Source of the DNA: Leucobacter komagatae
GTDB taxonomy: Bacteria > Actinomycetota > Actinomycetes > Actinomycetales > Microbacteriaceae
Reading direction: 5' to 3'
Length of the DNA: 64,000 bases
Assembly (NCBI RefSeq): GCF_006716085.1
Contig: NZ_VFON01000002.1
Span: forward strand, 248,001-312,000
The position numbers and the translations under genes are program-made. Below are positions 1-8,268 of this stretch, piece by piece (position 1 is the first letter of the stretch; every line of letters starts with the position of its first letter). The notes below the pieces were generated by a model. The model was not told the origin of the DNA. It saw nothing but the letters and a program-made list of their open reading frames with translations, and did not search any database.

Positions 1-731
1 ATGCCCGCGGAGAGCTCCCCGACTGCCTCTGTGAGCGCGTCTGCTCTCCTCGTGACAACGCCCGCAAGTTCTGCGCCGGGCACGTTCCCGGCTGCGAGCT
101 CCTCGATAACGCGGGCACCGATCGCACCGCTGCCGACGACGGCGACCCGCAGCGCGTCCCGCGACACCGGGGCTCCAAGCTCGATCGAACGCAGCGCAGT
201 GAGGATTTCCGCTTCAAGGTCGGTCGTTCCGGCGCCTCGCTCGGCCCACTGCCAGATGCCCGCAAACACCGCCGCGGATCGCGCCGCGGCGACAATCTGC
301 GCGGCAAGTGAGGCCTTCCCTGGGCTGCGCGCGCCTGCGGCGAGCGCGACCGCCAGCGATGCCTGGCGCAGCGCCCGGCCCGTTCCGAGCTCCTCGCGCA
401 CGCCCATTGCGTCGGCGTTCGCGATTGCCAATGCGAGGGTGTGAGGGGGCGCGGCACCGACTCTGCCAGCCAGGGCTTTGGCTGAGCCAACGCCTTCCCC
501 GGAGGGTCCCGCCGCCGCGAACTCGGCAAGGTGCTCGTCAAGCGCGTACCAAATGGTCGCCGCCTTGCCGTCAAAGTAGTTGAAGAACGAGGATCGGCTC
601 ACGCCCGCCCGTGTCGTAATGTCTGCGACCGTGGTGGTGTCGTATCCCTGCTCGAGAAACAACTCGCTCGCGGCGTCAGCCAGCGTCTCCCGTGACGATG
701 CAGGGGGCCGTCCACGCGATACCGATGCCAT
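1..731 (-). CDS. TetR-type regulator fused in frame to aspartate dehydrogenase-like domain (partial)
   Basis: From the ATG at 731 the minus strand is open for 243 codons to the window edge. Residues 14-55 form a TetR_N helix-turn-helix (ETLADAASELFLEQGYDTTT, then AGVSRSSFFNYFDGK) and residues about 60-190 fit a TetR ligand domain. At residue 194 the same frame reads LRVAVVGSGAIGARVIEEL and then NVPGAELAGVVTR, which looks like the NAD-binding start of L-aspartate dehydrogenase-type enzymes (DUF108/Asp_DH). There is no stop between the two parts. A GTG at 167 could start a separate dehydrogenase, but the regulator would still need a stop. A natural fusion is my first reading; a lost stop or a sequence error is the alternative. 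The start is supported by a leaderless -10 box. The gene continues beyond base 1. Confidence 0.75.
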   Translation of the reverse strand, partial: MASVSRGRPPASSRETLADAASELFLEQGYDTTTVADITTRAGVSRSSFFNYFDGKAATIWYALDEHLAEFAAAGPSGEGVGSAKALAGRVGAAPPHTLALAIANADAMGVREELGTGRALRQASLAVALAAGARSPGKASLAAQIVAAARSAAVFAGIWQWAERGAGTTDLEAEILTALRSIELGAPVSRDALRVAVVGSGAIGARVIEELAAGNVPGAELAGVVTRRADALTEAVGELSAG

Positions 732-737
732 GCCTCA

Positions 738-743
738 ACCATA
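738..743 (-). promoter_or_regulatory. Leaderless -10 box (TATGGT) of the TetR fusion gene
   Basis: TATGGT on the minus strand lies 6 bases before the ATG at 731, with no Shine-Dalgarno in between. This spacing suggests that transcription starts at or next to the ATG. Confidence 0.5.
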
Positions 744-989
744 GTCCGCGGCACGGGCTGCCTCCTCTAGGCTCGGCTGGAGCTCCGCCGGTGGCTCCGC
801 TCGCTGGTGCTTGGCTCGGCACTCCGACACACCGTATGGGATCGGTGGTTCGTATGCAGGTTCTAGGACAAATCGGGCAGACCTTCCACCTTTTGCAGGC
901 GGAAGTGCCGAAAGGGCGGGGTGGAGGATAGGGTGCAGGCGGGTGGAGGGGGTGGAGGCCGGCGCGAAGCTTGTCGGAGGGCTCCACTA

Positions 990-1003
990 GGCTTGCACAA
1001 GCC
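990..1003. promoter_or_regulatory. 14-bp palindrome upstream of the YjbR gene
   Basis: GGCTTGCACAAGCC is a perfect inverted repeat about 25 bases before the ATG at 1027. It overlaps a possible -10 (TAGGCT, 988-993). It could be an operator; no regulator is identified. Confidence 0.3.
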
Positions 1004-1026
1004 AGCGACCACGATCGGAGCCTCGC

Positions 1027-1419
1027 ATGACCCCCACCACACTGCAGGAGTGGGCCGCGGCACGCGCCGATGAGCTGCCCGGCTCGGCACCGGAGCAGCC
1101 GTTCGGGCCCGACGCGACGGTCTACAAGGTTCGCGGAAAGATGTTCCTGCTGCTCTCCGAGGGGTCGACCGAACCGTTTGTCACGCTCAAGGCGAAGCCC
1201 GCCGACGCGACGACACTGCGCGAAGCGTTCGACGACATCATTCCGGGCTACCACATGAACAAGCGGCACTGGATCTCGCTCCGTGCCGGCGGCGCGCTCG
1301 AAGAAGCCCTCGTCCGTGACCTCGTCACCGAGTCGTATCTCCTCGTCGTCGAGTCGCTTCCGCGCGCGCAGCGCCCGGTCGACCCGTCAACATTCGGGCA
1401 GCCGGCAGCCGAAAGCTAG
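1027..1419 (+). CDS. MmcQ/YjbR family protein
   Basis: The 130-residue product has the length and motifs of the MmcQ/YjbR fold: a KVRGKMFLLL strand pair, the FVTLKAKP core strand, and the conserved PGYHMNKRHWISL segment. Family members adopt a double-wing fold similar to some DNA-binding domains, and their cellular role is mostly unproven. The gene stands alone between the TetR fusion gene (divergent) and the AraC gene (convergent, overlapping by 4 bases at the stop codons). The ATG at 1027 follows GGAG at 1017-1020. Confidence 0.8.
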   Translation: MTPTTLQEWAAARADELPGSAPEQPFGPDATVYKVRGKMFLLLSEGSTEPFVTLKAKPADATTLREAFDDIIPGYHMNKRHWISLRAGGALEEALVRDLVTESYLLVVESLPRAQRPVDPSTFGQPAAES

Positions 1420-2258
1420 AGCACCTGCTGCTTGGCCGCCCAAGCGCGCGGCGACAGCCCCTCGCGCTGAGCGAATACCCGCGCGAACGAGCTTCCCGTG
1501 TACCCGAGCGTCGCGGCGACCTCGGAGACCGGCTGCTGGCGCCGCAGGAGTTGCTTGCCGACAGTGATTCGCCATTCAGTGAGGTAGTCGTGGGGCGTGA
1601 CTCCGACGAGCGCCCGGAAACGCGCCGCGAACGCACTGCGCGACATCGCCGCCTCGCGGGCGAGCCCCTCGATGGTCCATGCCTCGCCTGGTTCGGCGTG
1701 GACGGCTCCGAGGGCGCGGGCGATCTGCGGGTCTGCGAGGCCACCGATCATCCCACCGTTGATCCCGTGCTCCCCCGGCCGATCGAGCAGGTGGCGCAGC
1801 AGCTTGAGCAGTACGACTTCGAACAGCCGGTCGACGATGTGGCGGTGGCCGCAAGCAACCCCGTCGATCTCGGTCGCGAGCAGGTCAAGTGTCGCATCGA
1901 GCCCGGCGACCTCGTTGATTGGAACGCTCACGACGTCGGGGAGCGCCGCGACGAGCGGATGACTAGCGCCACCGTCGAACGCAAGCGTCGCGCAGGCCAG
2001 GTCTACTCCCCGGTCTGGCCCCGGAGTGAACGCGTGGTCGTGCGCTCGGGGGTAGAACAGCAGTGTCGGTTCGGTGATCCACCGCGCGTTGCCGGCGCCG
2101 TCGTCGACGGCCATCGCGCCGGCGCGCAGGATGTGGAGGAACCCTCGCCCGGGAATCGGCTCGAACCGGCGCTGGTCGCAGAGGTTGCCGTCGAAGAATT
2201 GCTGCGCCTGCACGCCGAAGCGGCGAAGCAGCGCGTCTAGGCGGTCGATCGAGCTCAT
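1416..2258 (-). CDS. AraC family transcriptional regulator with N-terminal cupin-type sensor
   Basis: The 280-residue product begins MSSIDRLDALLRRF. Residues about 5-170 look like the AraC-binding cupin_6 type (GRGFLHILRAGAMAV, then FYPRAHDHAF). Residues about 185-275 carry two helix-turn-helix units of HTH_18, including WTIEGLAREAAMSRSAFAARF and GYTGSSFARVFAQREGLSPR. Upstream codons keep the frame open to 2636, but the ATG at 2258 matches where the family starts and has CATACT 7 bases before it. The gene is divergent from the decarboxylase-like gene at 2383, which is its most likely target (inference). Confidence 0.85.
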   Translation of the reverse strand: MSSIDRLDALLRRFGVQAQQFFDGNLCDQRRFEPIPGRGFLHILRAGAMAVDDGAGNARWITEPTLLFYPRAHDHAFTPGPDRGVDLACATLAFDGGASHPLVAALPDVVSVPINEVAGLDATLDLLATEIDGVACGHRHIVDRLFEVVLLKLLRHLLDRPGEHGINGGMIGGLADPQIARALGAVHAEPGEAWTIEGLAREAAMSRSAFAARFRALVGVTPHDYLTEWRITVGKQLLRRQQPVSEVAATLGYTGSSFARVFAQREGLSPRAWAAKQQVL

Positions 2259-2382
2259 ACCCTTAAGTATGGACGATCGGGCAGAACACCGGGCTGATAT
2301 GGCGCGAAACATCTTCAAGGAGCGATCAGACTGGGGTGAGCCGGTCAACGCGACCGGCGGCCAGACCGAAGGAGCACTCATC

Positions 2383-2922
2383 ATGTCACTCGTCCCACCC
2401 CTCACCGCCACCGATGCGGCACCGGCCGCCCAGGCGAACCTCGCAAAGATTGAGAAGGCGTTCGGCACGGTGCCGAACATGTTCGCCGTCGTCGCGAACT
2501 CCCCCGCTGCGCTGCAGTCGATGTGGGGCTCGTTCGGCGCGTTCTCGACGGGCGCGCTCGGCGCGGCCCTCACCGAGCAGATCGCCGTCGCCGTTGCAGA
2601 CACAAACGACTGCAGGTACTGCCTCGCCGCGCACACGGCGCTCGGCTCTCAAGCGGGCCTGAGCGCGGAGGAGCTCGCTACCGCGCAGCGCGCGCGGGCC
2701 GCCGACCCCAAGACCGAGGCGCTCCTGCAGTTCGCGCACAGCCTGGTCGAGAACCGTGGCAAGGTCGATCGGGGAGAGATCACGGGCCTTCGCGAGCACG
2801 GCTGGACCGACGGCCAGATCGTCGAGACCATCGCCCAGGTCGGTCTGAACCTGTTCACGAACTACATCAACATCGCGCTCGACGTGCCCGTCGACTTCCC
2901 CGAGGTGCCGTTCCAGCGCTAA
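2383..2922 (+). CDS. Carboxymuconolactone decarboxylase / AhpD-like protein
   Basis: The 179-residue product has the AhpD-type signature DCRYCLAAHTALG, a CxxC with a downstream histidine, preceded by the helix EQIAVAVADTN. These proteins are small alpha-helical peroxidase or decarboxylase-like enzymes that use the cysteine pair for thiol chemistry. The in-frame ORF reaches back to 2074, but AAGGAG at 2369-2374 fixes the ATG at 2383. It is divergent from an AraC regulator, a common pairing for this family. Confidence 0.85.
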   Translation: MSLVPPLTATDAAPAAQANLAKIEKAFGTVPNMFAVVANSPAALQSMWGSFGAFSTGALGAALTEQIAVAVADTNDCRYCLAAHTALGSQAGLSAEELATAQRARAADPKTEALLQFAHSLVENRGKVDRGEITGLREHGWTDGQIVETIAQVGLNLFTNYINIALDVPVDFPEVPFQR

Positions 2923-2939
2923 CCTGCGCGGCTGCATTG

Positions 2940-2971
2940 GCCCGGCGCCTCCGCTCAGCGGGGCGTCGGGC
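2940..2971. terminator. Hairpin between convergent genes
   Basis: GCCCGGCGCC pairs with GGCGTCGGGC (one G-T pair) across a 12-base loop, between two converging genes. It may terminate both transcripts. There is no T-run. Confidence 0.4.
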
Positions 2972-4428
2972 TACAGCAGCAGAAAGCTCAGGCCGCCCAT
3001 GACGAGTGAGATGACACCGAGTTGCAGCAACAGCAGCCGCTGCACCGACCCGCGCTCGTCGGGCACCCGTGCGAGGCTCGTCGCGAGTTCGACGCGGGCA
3101 GGCGATGCCATCATCGCCGTCGCGGCCGCGGCGTTGTGCGCGCCGATCGCGAGCGGCACGTCGAGGCCCAGCGCACGCGCAACGTCGGTCTGTGCCCCCG
3201 CTCCGAGCGCGTTCGCTCCCGAGTTCGAACCGGTGATGAACCCGATGAGCGAGGCGAACAGCGGCAGGAAGAACGGGTAGCCCGCGCCGAGCCGCGCGAG
3301 CATCCCCGCGAGCGCCTCAGTCATGCCGCTCACCCCCATGAGCGCCCCGAGCGCGACGAACAGCACGGTCGCCGGAGCGACCCTGAGCCACGTGCCCGCC
3401 GCCGACCGCACCGCGCCCCGAAGCGCGTCACGGTGCAGTGCGAGCAGCACGCCCGTCGCGACGAACAGCCACAGCGCCGGTGAGGTCAGGATCGCCTGGG
3501 CTACGCCTTCCCCCGCTGAGCGAGCACCTGCTGGTTCGGCACCCGCCGAGCCCGCGGGACCCGATCCTGACCCTGCGAGCGCGAACGCAGCGGTGGCGGC
3601 GAGCATCCCGCACAGCACAATCGCGTAGGGAATGAAAGCCCGCGCGACGCTCGCCGCCATGCGCACCCGCCCGCCGCGAACTGCGCGCAGGCCGATGTGC
3701 AGCGCGAGCACCGTGAGGCCGCCGATCGCCCCGGCGGGGGCGGTTCCGATGAGCACGTTGGCGCCGAACACCGCGAGGGAGAGTGCGAGCGCGGATCCGA
3801 TGGCCGCGAGCACGCTCCCCGCCCTGTGGCCCGGTGCCGCCACGAGCAGCGCGGCTGTCACGCCGACGGCGACGAACACGACAACGTTGAAGATCGCCGT
3901 CGTCACGCCGAGCGCGTCGAAGTCGACCCCCGAGAGGTGTGAGGCGATCAGGGTGCCCGGCCCCATCGAGCCCCACGGCACCGCGCACAGACCGAGCAGC
4001 CCGACAATCGCGGCCTGCTTCCCGGGCAGCCCCAGCCCGAGCAAGAGCGGCACGGCGAGGGCGGCGCCCACTCCGTAGCCGGTGAGCGACTCGGTGAGGG
4101 GCGTGAACCCGTGCACGATCGCGAGCACCGGGACGACGCCGGTGCCGAGCGAGTTCGTCACCCAGTCCGTGATGCGCTGCTGGTTCCCGGTGAACCGCCC
4201 GGCTTCGGCGAACAGGATGCCGCCCGCCAGCACCAGGATCACCTCGGTCACGACGGGCGCCCACTCGACGGCTGCCCGCCCGATCACCGGCCAGGGCGTC
4301 GGGAAGACGAACACGATGAGCGGCACCAGCACCGCGATACCGGCGATCGCGGCCGTGCGCGACGAGCGACCGAGCACGAGGGTCAGGATCACCGCTGCGA
4401 GCGGTGCGACTGCGGCGAGCGCGTGCAT
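2971..4428 (-). CDS. LctP/GlcA-type L-lactate (or glycolate) permease family protein
   Basis: The 485-residue product is an integral membrane protein with about 12-14 hydrophobic segments. Family landmarks include GFTPLTESLTGYGVG in the first half and GFITGSNSGANAL in the second, which match the lactate permease family (proton-coupled uptake of lactate and similar 2-hydroxy acids). It is a little shorter than E. coli LldP. The frame is open back to 4554, but that extension runs through tRNA-Cys, so the ATG at 4428 is used. No lactate dehydrogenase lies nearby, so the substrate is inferred from the family only. Confidence 0.8.
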   Translation of the reverse strand: MHALAAVAPLAAVILTLVLGRSSRTAAIAGIAVLVPLIVFVFPTPWPVIGRAAVEWAPVVTEVILVLAGGILFAEAGRFTGNQQRITDWVTNSLGTGVVPVLAIVHGFTPLTESLTGYGVGAALAVPLLLGLGLPGKQAAIVGLLGLCAVPWGSMGPGTLIASHLSGVDFDALGVTTAIFNVVVFVAVGVTAALLVAAPGHRAGSVLAAIGSALALSLAVFGANVLIGTAPAGAIGGLTVLALHIGLRAVRGGRVRMAASVARAFIPYAIVLCGMLAATAAFALAGSGSGPAGSAGAEPAGARSAGEGVAQAILTSPALWLFVATGVLLALHRDALRGAVRSAAGTWLRVAPATVLFVALGALMGVSGMTEALAGMLARLGAGYPFFLPLFASLIGFITGSNSGANALGAGAQTDVARALGLDVPLAIGAHNAAAATAMMASPARVELATSLARVPDERGSVQRLLLLQLGVISLVMGGLSFLLL

Positions 4429-4489
4429 GGCGATCTGGGCTCCTCCCGGATGGTTCGCGGCCGCGAGGTCGCCCGTCAGTGAGACGGAG

Positions 4490-4560
4490 AGGTGGGGGCA
4501 GGAGTCGAACCTGCATACACGGCCTTGCGAGCCGCAACCTAGCCATTCGGTCACCCCACC
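4490..4560 (-). tRNA. tRNA-Cys (GCA), with C at position 33
   Basis: The minus strand folds into a full cloverleaf: acceptor GGTGGGG/CCCCACC, 3-bp D stem ACC/GGT, anticodon stem GCGGC/GCCGT and T arm GCAGG/CCTGC with loop TTCGACT. The anticodon loop is TCGCAAG, giving anticodon GCA with C rather than the near-universal T at position 33. The discriminator is T, and CCA is not encoded. Confidence 0.9.
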
Positions 4561-4565
4561 GGGTA

Positions 4566-4588
4566 GGCCCGCCTCAGTCGGACGGGCC
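4566..4588 (-). terminator. Weak hairpin downstream of gabT
   Basis: GGCCCG/CGGGCC with an 11-base loop lies between the gabT stop and tRNA-Cys. It is short and has no T-run, so it may be a weak terminator or processing site. Confidence 0.3.
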
Positions 4589-4598
4589 CCGGGTCGCC

Positions 4599-5960
4599 CT
4601 AGGCGCGCGGGCGCGCGAGGGCCTCCCCGATCACCTCCACAGCATACTCAATCTGCTCGCTCGTCACCGCGAGCGAGGGGAGGAAGCGGATGACGTTGCC
4701 GTAGCTGCCTGCCGTGAGCAGCAGCAGCCCCTGGCTCGCGGCGTACGCGGCGATCTCGCCCGCGAGCCCCGCGAGCGGCGTCGTGGTTCCGGGCTCGACG
4801 AGCTCGAACGCGATCATCGCGCCGTGCCCGCGAATGTCGCCGATCTCCGGGAACCGTGAGGCGAGGTCGCGGAGGTTCTCCACGAGCGCGCGCTCAATCC
4901 GAGCGGCCTCGGCGAACGGCTCACCGGTCTCAAGGAGGTCGAGGACCGCGTGGGCAGAAGCGATCGAGACGGGGTTGCCGCCGAACGTGCCGCCGAGGCC
5001 GCCGACGTGTGCGGCGTCCATGATCTCTGCGCGGCCAGTGATGCCCGCGAGTGGCAGCCCGTCGGCGATGCCCTTTGCCGTGAGCACGAGGTCGGGCACG
5101 AGCCCGAAGAGCTCGCTCGCGAACCAGGTGCCGGTGCGGCCGAGGCCTGCCTGGATCTCGTCGGCGATGAAGACGACGCCGTTCGCGGTCGCCCACTCCT
5201 GCAGCGCGGGGAGGTAGCCCTCGGCCGGCACGACGAAACCGCCCTCGCCCTGGATGGGCTCAGCGATCACCGCCGCGAGGTCTTGCACCCCGATGCGCTG
5301 CTCGAGGTACTCGATCGTGCGCGCTGCGGCCTCGGCGCCCGAGAGCCCGTCGCGGAACGGGTACGAGTTCGGTACGCGCTGCACGTCGGGTGCGAACGGG
5401 CCGAATCCCGTGCCGTAGGGAGCCGCGCGGTGGTTCATCGCCATCGTGAGGTTGGTGCGGCCGTGGAACGCGTGGTCGAGGGCTGCGACGACGCGGCGCC
5501 CGGTGTGAGCGCGCGCGATCTTCACCGCGTTCTCGACTGCCTCGGCGCCCGAGTTCACGAAGAAGGTCTTCTTCGCATGGCTGCCGGGAGTGTGCTCGCC
5601 GAGCCGCTCAGCGAGGCGCACGTAGTTCTCGTACGGCGTCACAGTGAAGAGCGTGTGGCTTACGCGATCGAGCTGCTCCTTCGCCGCGGCAACGACCGTC
5701 GGCTGCGTGTGACCGAGGGTCGTGACACCGATGCCCGAGCCGAGGTCAAGCAGCCGGTTGCCATCGACATCGGTGAGCCATGCCCCGTCGGCGTAGTCAA
5801 TGTAGACGGGCAGGGCGCACCCGACGCCGCGCGGCACGGCGGCCTCTCGGCGGGCGTGGATCGCGAGGCTGTTCGGGCCCGGAACCTCGGTGACGAGCTC
5901 GGGGCGCACGCGCGGCCCGGAAGCGGTCGGCGCGGTGGGAGCGTGGACTGTCTGAGTCAT
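4599..5960 (-). CDS. gabT: 4-aminobutyrate aminotransferase (class III, PLP-dependent)
   Basis: The 453-residue product has class III aminotransferase landmarks: the cofactor phosphate motif NSGAEAVENAVKIAR, HAFHGRTNLTMAMNH, the Asp of FIADEIQAGLGRTGTW, and the PLP lysine in LTAKGIADGLPLAG. It most likely moves the amino group of GABA to 2-oxoglutarate, giving succinate semialdehyde and glutamate; related substrates (5-aminovalerate, ornithine) cannot be excluded. AAGGGA precedes the ATG. It lies 42 bases downstream of a MocR gene on the same strand, so the two are probably co-transcribed. No succinate semialdehyde dehydrogenase is in the window. Confidence 0.9.
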   Translation of the reverse strand: MTQTVHAPTAPTASGPRVRPELVTEVPGPNSLAIHARREAAVPRGVGCALPVYIDYADGAWLTDVDGNRLLDLGSGIGVTTLGHTQPTVVAAAKEQLDRVSHTLFTVTPYENYVRLAERLGEHTPGSHAKKTFFVNSGAEAVENAVKIARAHTGRRVVAALDHAFHGRTNLTMAMNHRAAPYGTGFGPFAPDVQRVPNSYPFRDGLSGAEAAARTIEYLEQRIGVQDLAAVIAEPIQGEGGFVVPAEGYLPALQEWATANGVVFIADEIQAGLGRTGTWFASELFGLVPDLVLTAKGIADGLPLAGITGRAEIMDAAHVGGLGGTFGGNPVSIASAHAVLDLLETGEPFAEAARIERALVENLRDLASRFPEIGDIRGHGAMIAFELVEPGTTTPLAGLAGEIAAYAASQGLLLLTAGSYGNVIRFLPSLAVTSEQIEYAVEVIGEALARPRA

Positions 5961-6002
5961 GGCTGGAATTCCCTTCGGTTGTGATGCAGAGCGGTGTCGC
6001 TC

Positions 6003-7373
6003 TTACGCTGTTGCGGGGGCGTGCGGGGCAGCGGGCACTGGCGGCACGGCGGCCACGGCTGCTGCGAGGTCGGCGGCGAGCTTCGTCATCTCGTCGCCGG
6101 AAAGGTCGTGCACGGTGAGCCTGAGGAAGTGTTCGTTCTCCCCCTGCAGCCCGAAGCTCGCGCCGTCACGGGCGATCCACCCGCGACGCATGAGCTGCAC
6201 GAGGACGTCGGCGGAGTCGCCGCGAACGTCGACCCAGGTGTTCAGGCCATCGCGACTCTCAGAAGTGAGCCCCACGCCGCGCAACCGCTCGGCGAACTCG
6301 GCGTTCTGCGCGGCGTAGTGGGCGCCCGCCCGCGCGATGAGGTCTCGCGTCTGTGTATCCGTGAGCATCGCGATGGTGAGCCGCTGGATGAGGTGGCTCA
6401 CCCAGGTGATGCCCCCGCTGATCCGTGAGGCGAGGCGTTCGGCCGTCTCGGAGTCGCTCGCGACGAGCGCGATCCGCATATCTGGGCCGAGCGCCTTCGA
6501 CATCGAACGCACGAGCGCCCACCGCAGCTGCCCCTCGCCGATGATCGTCGCGTATGGTGCGCGGGCGAGCAGCGAGAAGTGATCGTCCTCAATCACGAGC
6601 ACCTGCGGGTAGTCGGCGAGCACGTCGCGGAGCGCCGCGGCGCGAGCTGCGGTGAGGCTCGCGCCGGTCGGGTTGTGCGCGCGCGGCGTGCAGATCACGG
6701 CGCGCACGCCCGCTTCGAGCGCCGCGCGCAGACTCTCGGGCCGCATCCCCTCCGCGTCCATCGCAACGGGCACCGGGCGGTAGCCGTTCTGCCTGATCGT
6801 GCTGATGCTCGTGAGGAAGCACGGGTCCTCGACCGCGAGCGAGTCGCCCGGGGTCAGTGTTTGGGCGAGCAGCCGCTCGATCGCGTCGACAGCACCGGCG
6901 GCGACGGTGAGGCGGAACGGGCGCGGCTGATCCTCCGCGATCCACGACGTCGCCCACTCAGCGAGAGCAGGATCGATGGTCGGCTCGCCGTAGAGCCGCG
7001 GCTCCGCGGGAGCGAGCCGCACGAGCTCGGGGCGCGGAAGCAGCGCGGCATCGGGGTTCCCGTCACCAACGTCGCGCAAGACGGTGTCGCGGGCGAAGCC
7101 CTCCTCCTCGAGCGCTTCGTACGGGTCGACGATGAACGTGCCGGCGCGCCCGCGCGTCTCGGCGAGACCGGCCTGCACCAGCGCCTTGTACGCGGCGGAG
7201 GCCGTGTTGCGGTTCACCCCGAGTCGGTCTGCGAGGCCCCGCATTGGCGGGAGCGAGTCGCCCGGCTGCAGCGCCCCGGCGTCGATGAGGGAGCGGATGC
7301 TCGCGACGATGTCTTCCACCGTGCTCCCAAAGATTTCTGGGATAGCGGGGTGCTCTGCGGTGCGATCAGTCAT
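6003..7373 (-). CDS. MocR family regulator (GntR-type HTH plus class I aminotransferase domain)
   Basis: The 456-residue product has a winged helix-turn-helix at residues about 15-80 (GALQPGDSLPPMRGLADRLG, then VNRNTASAAYKALVQAG) followed by a fold-I aminotransferase domain. PLP-site features are CTPRAHNPTGAS, EDDHF in place of the usual EDDYD, and the lysine of SMSKALGPDMR. MocR proteins sense PLP or amino-PLP adducts; well-known members are PdxR (B6 supply) and GabR (GABA use). This gene lies upstream of gabT and divergent from yggS. A palindrome in the divergent region, repeated upstream of the pyridoxal kinase gene, suggests PdxR-like control (inference). The start MTDRTAEH is chosen over the longer frame. 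Confidence 0.9.
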   Translation of the reverse strand: MTDRTAEHPAIPEIFGSTVEDIVASIRSLIDAGALQPGDSLPPMRGLADRLGVNRNTASAAYKALVQAGLAETRGRAGTFIVDPYEALEEEGFARDTVLRDVGDGNPDAALLPRPELVRLAPAEPRLYGEPTIDPALAEWATSWIAEDQPRPFRLTVAAGAVDAIERLLAQTLTPGDSLAVEDPCFLTSISTIRQNGYRPVPVAMDAEGMRPESLRAALEAGVRAVICTPRAHNPTGASLTAARAAALRDVLADYPQVLVIEDDHFSLLARAPYATIIGEGQLRWALVRSMSKALGPDMRIALVASDSETAERLASRISGGITWVSHLIQRLTIAMLTDTQTRDLIARAGAHYAAQNAEFAERLRGVGLTSESRDGLNTWVDVRGDSADVLVQLMRRGWIARDGASFGLQGENEHFLRLTVHDLSGDEMTKLAADLAAAVAAVPPVPAAPHAPATA

Positions 7374-7396
7374 GCTCGCTTCTCTCTCGTGGGTGC

Positions 7397-7416
7397 GCCG
7401 GGCACGTCTGCCCGGC
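7397..7416. repeat. Inverted repeat in the mocR-yggS intergenic region
   Basis: GCCGGGCA and TGCCCGGC flank a 4-base loop. It would form a hairpin in the mocR leader or serve as a protein site, 30 bases from the yggS operator. Confidence 0.35.
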
Positions 7417-7433
7417 TTCAACACAGCCCATGT

Positions 7434-7454
7434 TACGCTTTGTCCTATGACAAA
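7434..7454 (+). promoter_or_regulatory. Leaderless promoter and 16-bp operator over the yggS start codon
   Basis: TACGCT (7434-7439) is a -10 box 7 bases before the ATG at 7447. TTTGTC-CTAT-GACAAA (7439-7454) is a perfect palindrome that spans the expected transcription start and the ATG. The same 16 bases with the same offset occur at 10566-10581. The best candidate binder is the adjacent MocR protein. Confidence 0.7.
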
Positions 7455-8265
7455 TCAACCCGGCGCAGACGACCTCCCCATTCACGACTTCCCGACGGCG
7501 ACTTCCGTCGCCGAATTCACGCAGAACATCGCCGATGTGCGCGCGAACATCTCGCGGGCCGCTGAGCGGGTTGGCCGCTCCCCCGACGATGTCCAGCTCC
7601 TCCCCGTCAGCAAGACCGTGCCCGAGGAGCGGGTGCGGCTCGCGATCGCGGCAGGCTGCACGCAGCTCGGCGAGAACAAGGTGCAGGAGGCGAAGCGCAA
7701 GGCCACGAACCTCGCCGACCTCGGCGTCGAGTGGTCGGTCATCGGGCACCTGCAAACCAACAAGGCTCGCGATGTCGCCGAGTTCGCGAGCGAGTTTCAG
7801 GCCCTCGATACGCTGCGGGCGGCAGCCGCGCTCGACCGCAGGCTGCAGGCGGCTGGCCGCAGTCTCGACGTCTACGTGCAGGTGAACACCTCGGCAGAGC
7901 CACAGAAGTACGGCCTGCCGCCCGAGGAACTCGAGGCGTTCCTGCGCGAGCTGCCGCAGTACGGTTCGCTCCGCGTGCGCGGGCTCATGACGCTCGCGGT
8001 CTTTACGAGCGATATTCCGCGCGTACGCACCTGCTTCACGCTGCTTCGGACGCTGCGAGACCGCATGCGCGACATCGACCCGGCCCTCGTCGGCGACGGT
8101 GGGCTCTCGATGGGCATGAGCGGCGACTACGAGGTCGCGATCGAAGAGGGCGCTACCTGCGTGCGGGTCGGCCAGGCGATCTTTGGCGCAAGACAGGTAC
8201 CCGATAGCCACTACTGGCCCGACGCTTTCCCCGCCGACGGCGACGCCGTAGCCGCGGAAGCGTAG
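7447..8265 (+). CDS. yggS: YggS/PLPBP-type pyridoxal phosphate homeostasis protein
   Basis: The 272-residue product is a fold-III PLP protein. Family motifs are the PLP lysine in LLPVSKTVPEE, LGENKVQEAKRK, WSVIGHLQTNKAR, and SMGMSGDYEVAIEEG followed by VRVGQAIFGAR. Members hold PLP without a known enzyme reaction and keep free PLP in balance. It is about 35 residues longer than usual, because the N-terminus starts MTNQPGADD at the ATG inside the operator; an internal start is possible, but the -10 spacing favours 7447. The alanine racemase-like gene follows after 3 bases. Confidence 0.9.
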   Translation: MTNQPGADDLPIHDFPTATSVAEFTQNIADVRANISRAAERVGRSPDDVQLLPVSKTVPEERVRLAIAAGCTQLGENKVQEAKRKATNLADLGVEWSVIGHLQTNKARDVAEFASEFQALDTLRAAAALDRRLQAAGRSLDVYVQVNTSAEPQKYGLPPEELEAFLRELPQYGSLRVRGLMTLAVFTSDIPRVRTCFTLLRTLRDRMRDIDPALVGDGGLSMGMSGDYEVAIEEGATCVRVGQAIFGARQVPDSHYWPDAFPADGDAVAAEA

Positions 8266-8268
8266 CCC

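Noticed and set aside
860..880. GGACAAAT near 867 as a third copy of the MocR-type operator
   Set aside because: Only one half-site is present; the opposite TTTGTC arm is missing.
2259..2636. Longer N-terminus of the AraC regulator
   Set aside because: It overlaps the divergent promoter and the decarboxylase-like gene; the ATG at 2258 fits the family and has a -10 box at the right distance.
4429..4554. N-terminal extension of the LctP-type permease
   Set aside because: It runs through the tRNA-Cys gene and carries no conserved permease sequence.
4950..5984. A 344-residue plus-strand frame opposite gabT
   Set aside because: It is antisense to a clear aminotransferase and has no family-like motifs.
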